This document shows positions 1 to 9,327 of a stretch of DNA of 64,000 bases, one piece after another. Location of the stretch: contig JANJVQ010000025.1 of the NCBI GenBank assembly GCA_024710005.1, positions 1 to 64,000 on the forward strand. Direction: 5' to 3'. How positions within the stretch are numbered: the first letter of the stretch is position 1; the number at the start of each line of letters is the position of its first letter. Source of the DNA: Paludibacter sp. (GTDB lineage: Bacteria > Bacteroidota > Bacteroidia > Bacteroidales > Paludibacteraceae). Under the pieces are notes generated by a model that searched no databases, had not been told where the DNA came from, and saw only the letters and a program-made list of their open reading frames with translations. The translations under genes and the position numbers were made by a program.

Positions 1-102
1 TTGTTTGTTCTGATTATATTCTTTAAATCGCATATATTTAATTGTATATCAAGGATATAAAGATAATAACTTTTATCCAAATAACCAAAATATCGGACAC
101 AA

Positions 103-150
103 AAAAGAGGCTGACTCATTTTTATTTTGAGACAGCCTCTTTTACTTTTC
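103..150. terminator. Bidirectional hairpin terminator
   Basis: A 16-bp stem with one mismatch (103-118 pairs with 128-143) encloses a 9-nt loop and is flanked by A-rich sequence on the left and T-rich sequence on the right, so it can end transcription from either side. It sits 17 bp past the stop codon of the minus-strand sulfatase at 160-1521 and closes that operon. Nothing else is visible in bases 1-159. Confidence 0.8.
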
Positions 151-159
151 TCCAAATTT

Positions 160-1521
160 TCATTTCACAGGCTTATCCATTTCCACTCCCAAATCGCCCT
201 GCGACTTCATCCACTTCTGAAGTTCCTTGTGTAAACGCTTAAAGGTTTTTTCATGCCCTACGCTTCCCATCAGGTTATTGAATTCAATCGGGTCATTTTC
301 AACATCATATAATTCGAACTCAGGCCGGTGTTTGTAACGATTCATCACAAATTCAGCATGCTTACTCTTTTGCTTCTTCCAGCTAATAAACCAGTCAGCT
401 TTTTCGATATGCTTCTCAATATATTCTGCTTCAGGCGTTAAGTTCCAAATCAAGCGATATTTTCCGTCGGAAATTGCACGTATGGGATAAGCAGGGCCTT
501 CCGGAACATTATTATGAACATGGTATGCATATTTTCTATGTTTATCAGTTTTGCCTTTGAGCAACTTCAGGAAGCTTATACCATCAAGTTTCTTCACTTT
601 CTCGCCACCAGCCTGCTCAATAATCGTAGGCAATACGTCTTCATACTGAACAATGGCGTCGGTTTCTGCACCGGGTTTAATCACCTGCGGCCACGAAGCA
701 ACCATAGCCGATTTAACTCCGGCACTCCAGTTGGTCCACTTACCTCCGGCAAACTGCGAACCTTGTTCCGACATAAAAATCACGAGGGTATTTTCATACA
801 GACCATGTTTTTTCAGGATATTAACCGCATCGCCGACTTCCTGATCCAACAAATGTACTTCTGCCAGGTAACGGGCATATCTTTCGCGGGTTTCTTTGGT
901 GTCAACAAAATAGGGGGGCAACACCAGTCTGGAACGGTCAAATACCGATGCGTCACCACCGGTTGAGGGCATGTGAGGATTAATAGATGCCAATACCAGG
1001 CAGAAAGGCTGATCCTTATCACGACTCATAAACTCTTCGATTCCATCTGTTGTATATGACGGATCGTTGCTTACGCAATTTTCCACAAATCCGGGAACCA
1101 TTTCAAACGGGAAGTTCTCCAGCGGTTTGATGTGCAATTTACCGGCAATTCCAACCCTGTACCCAAGGTCCCCAAGATAGTGCGGCATCGATTTCACATC
1201 CGGTTTCACCTGACTGTGATTGGGGTATCCGCCGTGTTTAATCGGGAATAAACCGGTATATAAGCTGTGACGGGTAGGAACACTCATCGAAGCCGAATTG
1301 TAAGCATTATTGAATTTTATACCGTCTTCAGCAATTTTATCAATATTGGGTGTTTTTGTGTTTTTAGAGCCGAAACAACTGATATCATAATAGGAGCAAT
1401 CATCAGCAAGAATTAATAAAACATTGGCTGGTTTCTGCTTTTCAGCTGCAAGAGCTGATTTTTGTCCTGATACCGCCAATGCAGCACACACGGACACAAA
1501 TGGAATAATTTTTTGTTTCAT
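160..1521 (-). CDS. Ser-type sulfatase, secreted (S1 family)
   Basis: A 453-residue sulfatase that would hydrolyse sulfate esters on glycans in the periplasm or outside the cell. An N-terminal signal peptide (about residues 1-26) precedes the alkaline-phosphatase-like fold. The metal-binding pair D40-D41 lies in ILADDCSYYD. The active-site signature SVPTRHSLYTG starts at S80, the residue converted to formylglycine; serine means an anaerobic-type maturase (anSME) is needed, and none is encoded here. The closest relative in the window is the sulfatase at 45847-47253, which shares the DDCSY start and a YPNH stretch after the signature. It is the last gene of the minus-strand operon; its ATG overlaps the TGA of the upstream fusion gene by 4 nt (ATGA), implying translational coupling. 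The substrate is not predictable. The class is certain, the specificity unknown. Confidence 0.93.
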   Translation of the reverse strand: MKQKIIPFVSVCAALAVSGQKSALAAEKQKPANVLLILADDCSYYDISCFGSKNTKTPNIDKIAEDGIKFNNAYNSASMSVPTRHSLYTGLFPIKHGGYPNHSQVKPDVKSMPHYLGDLGYRVGIAGKLHIKPLENFPFEMVPGFVENCVSNDPSYTTDGIEEFMSRDKDQPFCLVLASINPHMPSTGGDASVFDRSRLVLPPYFVDTKETRERYARYLAEVHLLDQEVGDAVNILKKHGLYENTLVIFMSEQGSQFAGGKWTNWSAGVKSAMVASWPQVIKPGAETDAIVQYEDVLPTIIEQAGGEKVKKLDGISFLKLLKGKTDKHRKYAYHVHNNVPEGPAYPIRAISDGKYRLIWNLTPEAEYIEKHIEKADWFISWKKQKSKHAEFVMNRYKHRPEFELYDVENDPIEFNNLMGSVGHEKTFKRLHKELQKWMKSQGDLGVEMDKPVK

Positions 1522-4500
1522 TTTTTTCTGATATTAATTTTTACACGCTGACCGTATTTCACTTGATCAACTTCACCCTTCCATAACCCATTTCCGAGTG
1601 ATACAAAAGCAATGTTACCGGCTACGGGTTTCCCTTCTGCAAGATAAATGGCAAATTCACCTCCTTCTATCAAATCAAAAGTAAGTATTTCAGGGGCATA
1701 TCTAATATTTTCGATGGCTTCACTGCAAAGGTATTTTTGTGTGGCGCCAATTACCGACCAGCCATTGTGAATAGGAGAAAGCTGATAATAACAATGATTA
1801 AAGTCTTTTACTTTTACCGGAATTTCATCTTTCAATACGGCTCCGGTTTGTTCAAAATAATTGAAGGCCAACAAACCCTCAACAGGTACTTTCCATTTTT
1901 TATCCATACCCTGAATGATTGCTGATGCGTCTTTATAATCATTTGTATTGATGGTCGACTCTAATGTGACCGGCTTATCATATAAATTGTATGCAACAAT
2001 GCTTACAGCATCATTTTTCAATGGCGCCGCAACAAAAAACAATTCCGGGACATCAAGCGGAGATGTGTAATAACTTTTTGGTAATGTAGTTCCCGGCGCC
2101 AAAGGACGTAACAATCTCCCATCACTGAAACACAGAGGCATCACATTTCCCAAAACAATTTTATCGGGAGCATCCGAAAGATAAACCGGTCCGCCTGAAA
2201 TCGCTTTCGACAAGGCCATCAATTCACCACAAATGGAGTCGGATGAATGGAACATATCATGGTCACCCCAAACCGTGGGACCCATGTAGACTGCATTCTG
2301 GAATGATTGCAGGATATGCTGTTTTGCTTTCGGAAGATCATTTAATTTATAATCAATACTCGTGCGGGTACTATTTACATTCAGGGTATTAAGCAACACC
2401 ACATTGTTTTGCGCCATGCAATTCATGGTGGTATAGGGATAATTCCTTGTTGCAATTGAGTCGACGCTTCGGGAAGTCAGCCAGGCCTGTTGCGCCGGAT
2501 TCTCAGCACCATTGGTCATCATCATACCTGAGGTCTGCCAGTCGATTTTCAGAAAATCAAAACCTGCATTTACAGATGGTTCAAAATAGTGCTCATAAAG
2601 CCGTACAATCTTGTCTTTATCATTTTTCGGCATATACAGACCAGTTGACGGCACTTCGCGCAAACAGTCATTGAGTTCGCCAAAGCCATTGTTTTCCTTC
2701 GTAAACCCCTGCCAGTAACCATGCATGTTAAGCCACAACCCAAACCATTTGAGGGAAGTTGTATCGCGTTCTGCCAGAATTTTGCCGTAACCATCCGGAA
2801 ATAATTCGGGGTCAGTATTAAAAGAAGTCAGGGTACGCTTATTCTTTTTATTTTCTTTTATTTCAGTTCTATCCTGATGACCGTCGTCAATCAGCATAAA
2901 ACGTATCGGCACTTCCGATTTTTTCAAATCCTGAGCGGCTTTTACCAGCAAAGCTTCGTTGATATTGGTACGGTATTCTTCCCACGAACACCATCCCAGG
3001 TATTTGTAGGGTTCTGAATAAGACTTCTCCGAACGCAACCTGAAAGTTTTCGATATTGATTTATCTTCGGACAGTTTTTCGAAAAGGCGGTAGGATGCTT
3101 CAACAGGTGTATCGGCGACAGCCCAGGCCAGTAAAGGAACTTTACCTGTAATACTTTCTGTTCCGTAGGTAGCATGCCGCAACAAAAATCCTTTCTCCGC
3201 ATCTGCAAAAAGATAACAAACACTGAGCGGATTGGCCATGGGAAGTAAAGCCATACTACGACCATCCGTCAGCTTTATCATCAGAAAAACAGCATTGGGA
3301 TTAATCTTCGAGTTAAAAAGATTGGCATAGGTATCTGACCTAAAATACCAGGGCAATGCGCGGTTGATATGGCTTGGAACAATTGATGTGTTTAAAAACC
3401 CATCATTGCTCGTGAAAATCCCTTCCACATAAGGGGGTAATATCAATTCATGATCTTTTAAAATTCCATTTTTATCTGGATGAAAAGTTTGTTCTTCGCT
3501 GAACACAAGTCCGTATGTTCCAACATCTTTTAAATCAATATTATTTGCTGCAATATAATTTCCATTCTGTTGACCGTAGACCGTAGACCGTAGACTGGCA
3601 ACCGATGTCTGGCGTCCGGCGACTGAAGTCTGGCGACCGGCGTCTGGCGACCGGCGACTCTTGAGAACATCAAAATGATACACACACATATGATAATAGG
3701 TTTCACCCGGTTCCAATACTGTTGATGGAAAATCCGGCTGATTGGGACTATCGGGGAAATGTTGTGTTTCCATGGCAAATGCCGTTCGGTGATGATATAC
3801 CTCTCCATATTTACCGGTACCTTTACCATTGAAGAAATTACCGCCATAAAACTGGATGCCGGGTTCAGTGGTGAGTACCGTCATCAATCTGCCATTGGAG
3901 GGTTCGTAAACCACCGCTGCTTCAATAAACTCATGTTGACCTTTATCGAGTATCCAGTTGTGGTCGTAGCCTTTGGCATGTTTCAAATCAGAAAAGTCCT
4001 GATCGACCCTTTCGCCTATCGGAGTTGGTTTTGTAAAATCCATGGGCGTTCCTGTAACTGAAGCCATTTCCCCTGTGGGAATCAATGTTTCGTCTGTTGG
4101 ATTGTATTTACTTGCATTGATTTGCAGTACATGCGAATTGATTGATTTAGCTACACCAGAGGAGAAACCATGCAAATTAAAGAAGGTATGGTTGGTAAGA
4201 TTGACAACCGTTTTTTGATCAGTAGTCGCCCAATACTCAATTTTTAACGCATTATTACGGGTCAGTGTATATACTACCGTAACGGATAAATTTCCGGGAT
4301 ACCCCATCTCTCCAGCTGCCGATAGATATTTCAGTTCTAATGCATCTTCTTTATTTTTATTTTTAAATGGACGTGCTTCCCACACCACATTATGAAAACC
4401 TTTCGGTCCGCCATGCAGGCTGTTTTGACCGTTATTCAGAGGCAACTGGTAGCTTACGCCATCCAGCGAGAATTTCCCCTGAGCGATGCGGTTGCCAAAA

Positions 4501-4811
4501 CGACCAATCAGCGCCCCGAAATAGGATCCTCGTGCTTTTTTAAACGCATCGAAAGAAGCAAAACCGGTTACCACATCGTCAAACTTACCGGATTTATCGG
4601 GAGTCCACAAATTCAGCACCTTGCCTCCGAAATTAGAAATCTGGGTTACCATGCCGTTCTTGTTTCTCAGGGTATAAAGCCGGACTTCTTTCCCGTCAAT
4701 GTTACCCCTGAATTCATTTTCATCGAACAACCTCACCTGCTTATCTGACGCGACAACAGGTAACATGACAAATATAATCAGGCACAATGATATAACACTT
4801 CTTCTCAGCAT
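1518..4811 (-). CDS. Fusion: aldose 1-epimerase + Sip1/raffinose-synthase-like (GH36-like) protein
   Basis: A 1097-residue exported two-domain enzyme. Residues 1-22 look like a signal peptide. Residues about 25-383 are a complete aldose 1-epimerase (mutarotase) with expected catalytic residues H133 (SLHGG), H208 (NLTNHTFFNLHG) and E348 (METQHF). Residues about 413-1097 resemble the Sip1/raffinose synthase group related to GH36 alpha-galactosidases: LGWCSWEEY, MLIDDGHQD, nucleophile candidate D757 in LKIDWQ, and DHDMFHSSD. Between them, residues about 384-412 are low-complexity (GRQTSVAGRQTSVA) and are encoded by a heptamer repeat like those found between genes elsewhere in this window. The two domains therefore look like formerly separate genes joined through an intergenic repeat. 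The gene lies 32 bp downstream of the GH43 gene and overlaps the next sulfatase by 4 nt. Mutarotase identity is strong; the hydrolase or transferase activity of the second half is inferred. Confidence 0.85.
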   Translation of the reverse strand: MLRRSVISLCLIIFVMLPVVASDKQVRLFDENEFRGNIDGKEVRLYTLRNKNGMVTQISNFGGKVLNLWTPDKSGKFDDVVTGFASFDAFKKARGSYFGALIGRFGNRIAQGKFSLDGVSYQLPLNNGQNSLHGGPKGFHNVVWEARPFKNKNKEDALELKYLSAAGEMGYPGNLSVTVVYTLTRNNALKIEYWATTDQKTVVNLTNHTFFNLHGFSSGVAKSINSHVLQINASKYNPTDETLIPTGEMASVTGTPMDFTKPTPIGERVDQDFSDLKHAKGYDHNWILDKGQHEFIEAAVVYEPSNGRLMTVLTTEPGIQFYGGNFFNGKGTGKYGEVYHHRTAFAMETQHFPDSPNQPDFPSTVLEPGETYYHMCVYHFDVLKSRRSPDAGRQTSVAGRQTSVASLRSTVYGQQNGNYIAANNIDLKDVGTYGLVFSEEQTFHPDKNGILKDHELILPPYVEGIFTSNDGFLNTSIVPSHINRALPWYFRSDTYANLFNSKINPNAVFLMIKLTDGRSMALLPMANPLSVCYLFADAEKGFLLRHATYGTESITGKVPLLAWAVADTPVEASYRLFEKLSEDKSISKTFRLRSEKSYSEPYKYLGWCSWEEYRTNINEALLVKAAQDLKKSEVPIRFMLIDDGHQDRTEIKENKKNKRTLTSFNTDPELFPDGYGKILAERDTTSLKWFGLWLNMHGYWQGFTKENNGFGELNDCLREVPSTGLYMPKNDKDKIVRLYEHYFEPSVNAGFDFLKIDWQTSGMMMTNGAENPAQQAWLTSRSVDSIATRNYPYTTMNCMAQNNVVLLNTLNVNSTRTSIDYKLNDLPKAKQHILQSFQNAVYMGPTVWGDHDMFHSSDSICGELMALSKAISGGPVYLSDAPDKIVLGNVMPLCFSDGRLLRPLAPGTTLPKSYYTSPLDVPELFFVAAPLKNDAVSIVAYNLYDKPVTLESTINTNDYKDASAIIQGMDKKWKVPVEGLLAFNYFEQTGAVLKDEIPVKVKDFNHCYYQLSPIHNGWSVIGATQKYLCSEAIENIRYAPEILTFDLIEGGEFAIYLAEGKPVAGNIAFVSLGNGLWKGEVDQVKYGQRVKINIRKK
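3570..3660. repeat. Heptamer-type repeat inside coding sequence
   Basis: This stretch contains CCGTAGA three times in tandem and a perfect 14-bp tandem duplication (3628-3641 and 3642-3655, two 7-bp periods). It resembles the intergenic repeats at 38323, 45749, 50534, 52554 and 53502, but here it is translated as the linker of the fusion protein. A copy-number change of one 7-bp unit would shift the reading frame. Confidence 0.75.
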
Positions 4812-4843
4812 GATTGTTTCTTCCTTTCTCCGAATTGTATCAG

Positions 4844-5986
4844 TTAAAAGCTCTTTTCTGTGGTAGAAGGCCCGTCAACAGTGAGCACCCCGTTTTTATC
4901 AATCGACATTTCATCAATGAATACCACCCTTTTTTTGCCGGTTGCTGATGTACGTCCGTGGTACACGCAATACATTTTTTTACCGTCGCGTGACCAGGTG
5001 ATGCTATTGTGACCGGTACCGGTTACGATGCCACCCTGTTCTGTGTTTTTCTGTAAAACCGGATTATTATCCGCTTTTTGGAAAGGACCCAGCGGATGCT
5101 CAGCTGTTGCATATCCAACGGCATAATGCTGTCCGCCATAGAAATTGGCCGAATACATCATGTAGATTTTATCTTTGTGCTCAAAAGCAAAAGAACCTTC
5201 CGTCCAGCGACGGTTCACCTCCCCGCTTGTTACCGAGCGACTCTCCCACTCCGCCTGTTTGTCGTCCATTTTTTTAGGAGGTTGCAACAACAAAACCGGT
5301 TCACCTATGATGGCTGTAAAATCATTTGCAATTTCAACTCCGTAAATCCAGCTTTCTTCAATTTCATCGAACATACCTTTTGCTTTTGCCCAGTCGGCCA
5401 CTTCACTCTCCACCGGATTCTTATAACAACATCTTGAATAATACAAGTAAGATTTTCCATTGTATTCCAATATATTGCCATCGATAACCGGATAACCCGG
5501 GTCAAACAAAGGTTTATCAGACATATCGACAAACGGACCGGTCGGTTTATCTGAAACAGCAACCCCGATACGGAAATTTTCCAGTTCATTAGTTGGATTT
5601 TCTTTCCAATCGGCACTGAAGAACATATAGAATTTACCATTTTTCTCATACACTTCCGGCGCCCAGAAGTTTTTTAATGTCCACGAATCAGCTTTAGCCC
5701 CTTCATAGACCATTCCTTCATAGACCCAGTCGCGCAGGTTTTCAGAAGAGTAAGTCCCGAAACCTTGCTTCCCGTCGGGCGAAAAGGTTCCATACATGTA
5801 GTACTTTCCATCGGAAGCTAACAACACATACGGGTCACCCATAGCGATAGCCAGAGGATTGCTGTAAACAATGGCATCTTTACCTTTTGAACATAAATTC
5901 ACATTTACTGCAACAGCCACTAAAATCGAAACTGCCATCAGAATTAAGAGAATGAAGCTTGTTTTTTTGTTTTTGAAAAGTCCCAT
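4844..5986 (-). CDS. Glycoside hydrolase family 43-type enzyme
   Basis: A 380-residue five-bladed beta-propeller glycosidase of the GH43 type, a family that removes arabinose, xylose or galactose residues by inversion. The three catalytic acids are readable: D51 (GDPYV, base), D169 (VIDGNIL, pKa modulator) and E263 (TEGSF, acid). FWAPEVY (107-113) and H326 (TGTGHNS) are also typical. Residues 8-30 form a hydrophobic N-terminal segment, either an uncleaved anchor or a signal peptide; the cysteine at 32 lacks a good lipobox. The gene sits between the fusion gene (32 bp downstream) and the sulfatase at 6215-7900, with a large inverted repeat in the upstream gap. Which sugar it releases cannot be told from sequence; GH117 and related propellers share this fold but the motif set fits GH43 best. 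Confidence 0.88.
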   Translation of the reverse strand: MGLFKNKKTSFILLILMAVSILVAVAVNVNLCSKGKDAIVYSNPLAIAMGDPYVLLASDGKYYMYGTFSPDGKQGFGTYSSENLRDWVYEGMVYEGAKADSWTLKNFWAPEVYEKNGKFYMFFSADWKENPTNELENFRIGVAVSDKPTGPFVDMSDKPLFDPGYPVIDGNILEYNGKSYLYYSRCCYKNPVESEVADWAKAKGMFDEIEESWIYGVEIANDFTAIIGEPVLLLQPPKKMDDKQAEWESRSVTSGEVNRRWTEGSFAFEHKDKIYMMYSANFYGGQHYAVGYATAEHPLGPFQKADNNPVLQKNTEQGGIVTGTGHNSITWSRDGKKMYCVYHGRTSATGKKRVVFIDEMSIDKNGVLTVDGPSTTEKSF

Positions 5987-6012
5987 ATAATACTTTATTA
6001 ATGATTTATTTT

Positions 6013-6201
6013 AAACCACAAAAGGCACAAAAGAAAGACTAAGGGAACACAAAAGTGAGAATTAAAAATTATAAATTAAGAATTAATAGAGGGGGGCATC
6101 ACTTCCGCTATTAGCTATTCACTATTCACTATTCACTATTCACTATTCGCTATTAGTTCTTTTGTGTTCCCTTAGTCTTTCTTTTGTGCCTTTTGTGGTT
6201 T
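6013..6201. repeat. Perfect 43-bp inverted repeat flanking a heptamer array
   Basis: Bases 6013-6055 and 6159-6201 are exact reverse complements over 43 bp, separated by 103 bp. No open reading frame lies inside. The arms run almost up to the start of the GH43 gene on one side and the end of the sulfatase gene on the other. The structure looks like a non-coding mobile or hairpin-forming repeat (MITE-like) and could also act as an intra-operon terminator or RNA stabiliser. A genome-wide copy count is needed to tell these apart. Confidence 0.85.
6107..6155. repeat. Tandem heptamer array
   Basis: Seven consecutive 7-bp units: GCTATTA, GCTATTC, four copies of ACTATTC, then GCTATTA. The array lies in the loop of the 43-bp inverted repeat. 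It is not a CRISPR: units are only 7 bp and there are no spacers. Confidence 0.9.
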
Positions 6202-6214
6202 CTGTGATTTGGTT

Positions 6215-7900
6215 TTATTTCTTATTAAGTTTCTGATTATCCTCTTTTCTTTTCTTCCAGATATGTTCCTCATTTTTCCGGCTGTCGCGGGAACGTTCAT
6301 TGTACTCACGTGCATCCAGCGGGAATACCTGAATCCTGTTTGCCCAATTCATCCATTCATCGAACATCTTTTTGGTCCGTTCCGGATATTGAGCTGATAA
6401 ATCATTCGATTCTGAACGATCTGCTTCTATATCGTATAATTCAAGTTTGCCTATAGACGCATCTCCTCCCTCTTTCGTTTTGGCAACTAATTTCCATTTG
6501 CCATCACGCATACCGATGTTGGCCTCATGCTCCCAGTAAATAGGCTTACGATTGTTATCAATCAGACTAAAGGTAGAGAGCAGACTTTGCCCCTCAAGCG
6601 GTTGAATCTTAGGATTTTTCTTTACAATTTTACTGTAATCAGCCTTGCTTACCTCCACAGCAGTAGCCATTACATCAACCATGTGAGCCGGTTTGTTATA
6701 GAATTTACCCTGATATTGTGGTTGAACTCCTTTTGGCCAGTGCACAATAAAGGGTGTTGCGATACCCCCTTCATGTATCCAGTGTTTAAACATTTGGAAG
6801 GGTGAGTTACTGGCATTGGCCCAGGCAAGTCCGTACGATTCGAAAGAAGCATCGGTGCTGCCAATTTCTCCGGTTTTGTCATCATGCGATATCATTTCGG
6901 CACAGGCGCCGTTGTCCGACAAGAACATGATGATGGTATTCTCGAGCTGACCAGATTTCTCCAGTTCCGCGATAATCCGTCCGATGCCCTGATCCATATT
7001 ATCAATCTGAGCAGCATACACTTCCATGCGATGTGCCAGTTCCGGCCTCAATCGTTTCGGTATCGTATACCAGGCAGCCGCATCTTCGTGACGTTCCGGA
7101 TAAACCGTATTTTCGGGGATAACACCCATTTTCTTCATACGTTCGAATCGCTCTTCTCTCAAAACATCCCAACCTTTGTCATATTTTCCCTTGTATTTGG
7201 CAATATCCTTTTCCAGCGCGTGTAAAGGCCAATGAGGTGCTGTATACGCGACATACATGAAGAATGGCTGTTTTTTCTTTTTGCTCTGATTTTCACGGAT
7301 GAAACTAACAGCCGAATCGCTGATGGCATCGGTATAATAAAATGGTTGTTGAGGCTTGATGATATTATTTCCGCTTGCCAATCCATGGGGTGTAAAGAAA
7401 CTGCCACCTCCGGGAATGGTTCCGAAGAAACGGTCGAAACCACGTTGCAAAGGCCAGTTATGTTTATCAGCAGCCTGCGTTTCATCATAATTACGCGTCA
7501 AATGCCATTTTCCACTCATGTAGGTAGCATAACCGGCTGTTTTTAGCACCTCAGCAATGGTCATGCACCGGTCATTCAATTCGCCCTGATACTGTGGAGT
7601 ACCCAGGTTGGCAACCGTCATCCAGCCCATACCGGCCTGATGCGGATACAGTCCGGTCATCAACGAAGCACGGGTCGGACAGCTGCGGGCGCCATTGTAA
7701 AACTGGGTGTAACGGATACCCTGATTTGCCAAACGATCGAGATTCGGCGTTTGAATTTCGCCACCGTAACAGCCGATATCCGAATAACCCATGTCATCAG
7801 CCATGATTAAAATCACATTGGGTTTATCCGAAGCATTTGCAATCAGGGGGAACGACAAAGCTCCGCTCATGACTGTGCTAAAGATTGAATTAATTCTCAT
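6215..7900 (-). CDS. Ser-type arylsulfatase
   Basis: A 561-residue sulfatase with a signal peptide (about 1-23). Metal ligands D35-D36 lie in IMADDMGYSD, and the signature SCPTRASLMTG begins at S73. The cysteine at position 74 is the variable second residue, so this is a serine-type enzyme even though the common relatives read CCPTR. The following LYPHQAGMG and the lysine motif SGKWHL are typical of arylsulfatases of the Bacteroidota. The C-terminus is rich in charged residues. It lies 38 bp downstream of the sulfatase at 7939-9291 and is probably co-transcribed with it. Class certain; target sulfate position unknown. Confidence 0.93.
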   Translation of the reverse strand: MRINSIFSTVMSGALSFPLIANASDKPNVILIMADDMGYSDIGCYGGEIQTPNLDRLANQGIRYTQFYNGARSCPTRASLMTGLYPHQAGMGWMTVANLGTPQYQGELNDRCMTIAEVLKTAGYATYMSGKWHLTRNYDETQAADKHNWPLQRGFDRFFGTIPGGGSFFTPHGLASGNNIIKPQQPFYYTDAISDSAVSFIRENQSKKKKQPFFMYVAYTAPHWPLHALEKDIAKYKGKYDKGWDVLREERFERMKKMGVIPENTVYPERHEDAAAWYTIPKRLRPELAHRMEVYAAQIDNMDQGIGRIIAELEKSGQLENTIIMFLSDNGACAEMISHDDKTGEIGSTDASFESYGLAWANASNSPFQMFKHWIHEGGIATPFIVHWPKGVQPQYQGKFYNKPAHMVDVMATAVEVSKADYSKIVKKNPKIQPLEGQSLLSTFSLIDNNRKPIYWEHEANIGMRDGKWKLVAKTKEGGDASIGKLELYDIEADRSESNDLSAQYPERTKKMFDEWMNWANRIQVFPLDAREYNERSRDSRKNEEHIWKKRKEDNQKLNKK

Positions 7901-7938
7901 GATATTTTGTGTTTTAATGAATCAAACTTACTGGTTAA

Positions 7939-9291
7939 TTATTGATTGGCAAACTGGCGATAAGCCTTATTGAACCAATCTATAGCAGCTTTTTTCATTT
8001 CAGCCGTCAATTTCCGATTATTTTCAGCTACATTTTGTTTTTCCGCACAGTCTTTAACTATATTATAAAGTTCTGTTTCACTACCATCCGGATTGGTCAA
8101 CAGTTTCCAATCACCTTTACGCACCGCTATTTGCGGACTGCGGGTTTTATTTTTATTGTTGATAGTAGAAGAATTTACACCGAACTCCCAGAAGACAGGT
8201 TTCTCACGTTCCACATCAGCTTTTCCCAATAATACAGCAGAGCGATCTTCACCATCGAGTTGATATCCTTCCGGCAACTGAACTCCTGCAATTTTGCACA
8301 AGGTAGGAAATAAATCGGTTGCTGCCATAACAGCGTTTTCATTTACCTGATTGGGAGCTATTTTTGCCGGCCAGCGCACGATAAACGGCATGCGGATACC
8401 TCCTTCATACAAAGTTCCCTTTTTTCCACGGAGACCTTTGGTACGCGCCACGCCATAATCGGGATTAGGACCATTGTCGCTGGTAAAAATCACCATGGTA
8501 TTTTCGTCTACACCTAAATCTTTCAACCCTTGCATCAACCGGCCAATTTGGATGTCATAATCTCTTAATACCAGTTTAAAAGCTTCCGGTTTTTCCCAGT
8601 CACCCCTTTCAGTTTCCATATCGTCGGGATTGGGAACAAAAGGAGTATGTACATCATCGGGCCATAAATTTACAAAAACAGGTTTCCCCTGATTGTGCTT
8701 AAAGAACTCCAGGGTTTTATCCACAAAATAAGCGGTTCTGTCCCAACGCTTAATACTATCACGACTGCTCCATATCCAGTTAGAGTCAGTTAACAGTGGA
8801 TCGGGGTCCGGACTTTCCCAGGTGGATTTATATTCATCAAAACCATAACTATGAATCGATGGTGCATTGTCCACATCACGACCACCCCCCATGTGCCATT
8901 TACCAAAATGACCGGTAGCATAACCGTTTTGTTTCAACGTTCTGGCAATTGTTGGGGCTTTTTCTGACAAATAGTCATTCTGAAAATTTTTCCTGTTACC
9001 TTCTCTTGATTGTAAAAAAGTGCGAATTCCCCACCGCGTTGGATACATGCCGGTAGTAAGTCCGACACGTGAAGGGGAACTAATCGGAGCTACCGTGTAA
9101 TACTGCATAAAACGAATACCTTCGTTTGCCATCTGATCGATATTTTTAGTATTCACGTAATCTCCTCCATAACACGATAAATCTGCATAAGCCATATCAT
9201 CCGTGTAGATAATAATAATGTTAGGTTTTTCGGCAGCAACCAGTGCCAGGCTACTTCCAAGCAGAAGCGGTAATGTTAACTTGTTTTGCAT
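7939..9291 (-). CDS. Ser-type sulfatase, tandem duplicate
   Basis: A 450-residue sulfatase with a signal peptide ending near A20. Metal ligands are D31-D32 (YTDDMAYAD); the signature SSPSRVGLTTG starts at S71. The protein is closely similar along its length to the neighbour at 9421-11037, sharing GMYPTRWGI, FGKWHMGGGRDV and KRWDRTAYFVDKTL, so the two arose by tandem duplication. Unlike the neighbour it has no sorting domain, so it should stay in the periplasm. It is the first gene of the operon that runs down to 160, with its own promoter at 9328-9392. Confidence 0.93.
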   Translation of the reverse strand: MQNKLTLPLLLGSSLALVAAEKPNIIIIYTDDMAYADLSCYGGDYVNTKNIDQMANEGIRFMQYYTVAPISSPSRVGLTTGMYPTRWGIRTFLQSREGNRKNFQNDYLSEKAPTIARTLKQNGYATGHFGKWHMGGGRDVDNAPSIHSYGFDEYKSTWESPDPDPLLTDSNWIWSSRDSIKRWDRTAYFVDKTLEFFKHNQGKPVFVNLWPDDVHTPFVPNPDDMETERGDWEKPEAFKLVLRDYDIQIGRLMQGLKDLGVDENTMVIFTSDNGPNPDYGVARTKGLRGKKGTLYEGGIRMPFIVRWPAKIAPNQVNENAVMAATDLFPTLCKIAGVQLPEGYQLDGEDRSAVLLGKADVEREKPVFWEFGVNSSTINNKNKTRSPQIAVRKGDWKLLTNPDGSETELYNIVKDCAEKQNVAENNRKLTAEMKKAAIDWFNKAYRQFANQ

Positions 9292-9327
9292 GAAAAAAAA
9301 CTATAATGATTATGAAAAAAATCTTTA

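Noticed and set aside
514-966. Plus-strand frame of 150 codons opposite the first sulfatase
   Set aside because: It lies fully antisense to a clear sulfatase and its translation shows no family features.
6107-6155. Possible CRISPR array
   Set aside because: Units are 7 bp, tandem and without spacers; no cas genes are present.
6215-7900. Cysteine-type sulfatase call based on the Cys in SCPTR
   Set aside because: The modified position is the residue two before proline, which is serine (S73); the cysteine is the variable second position.
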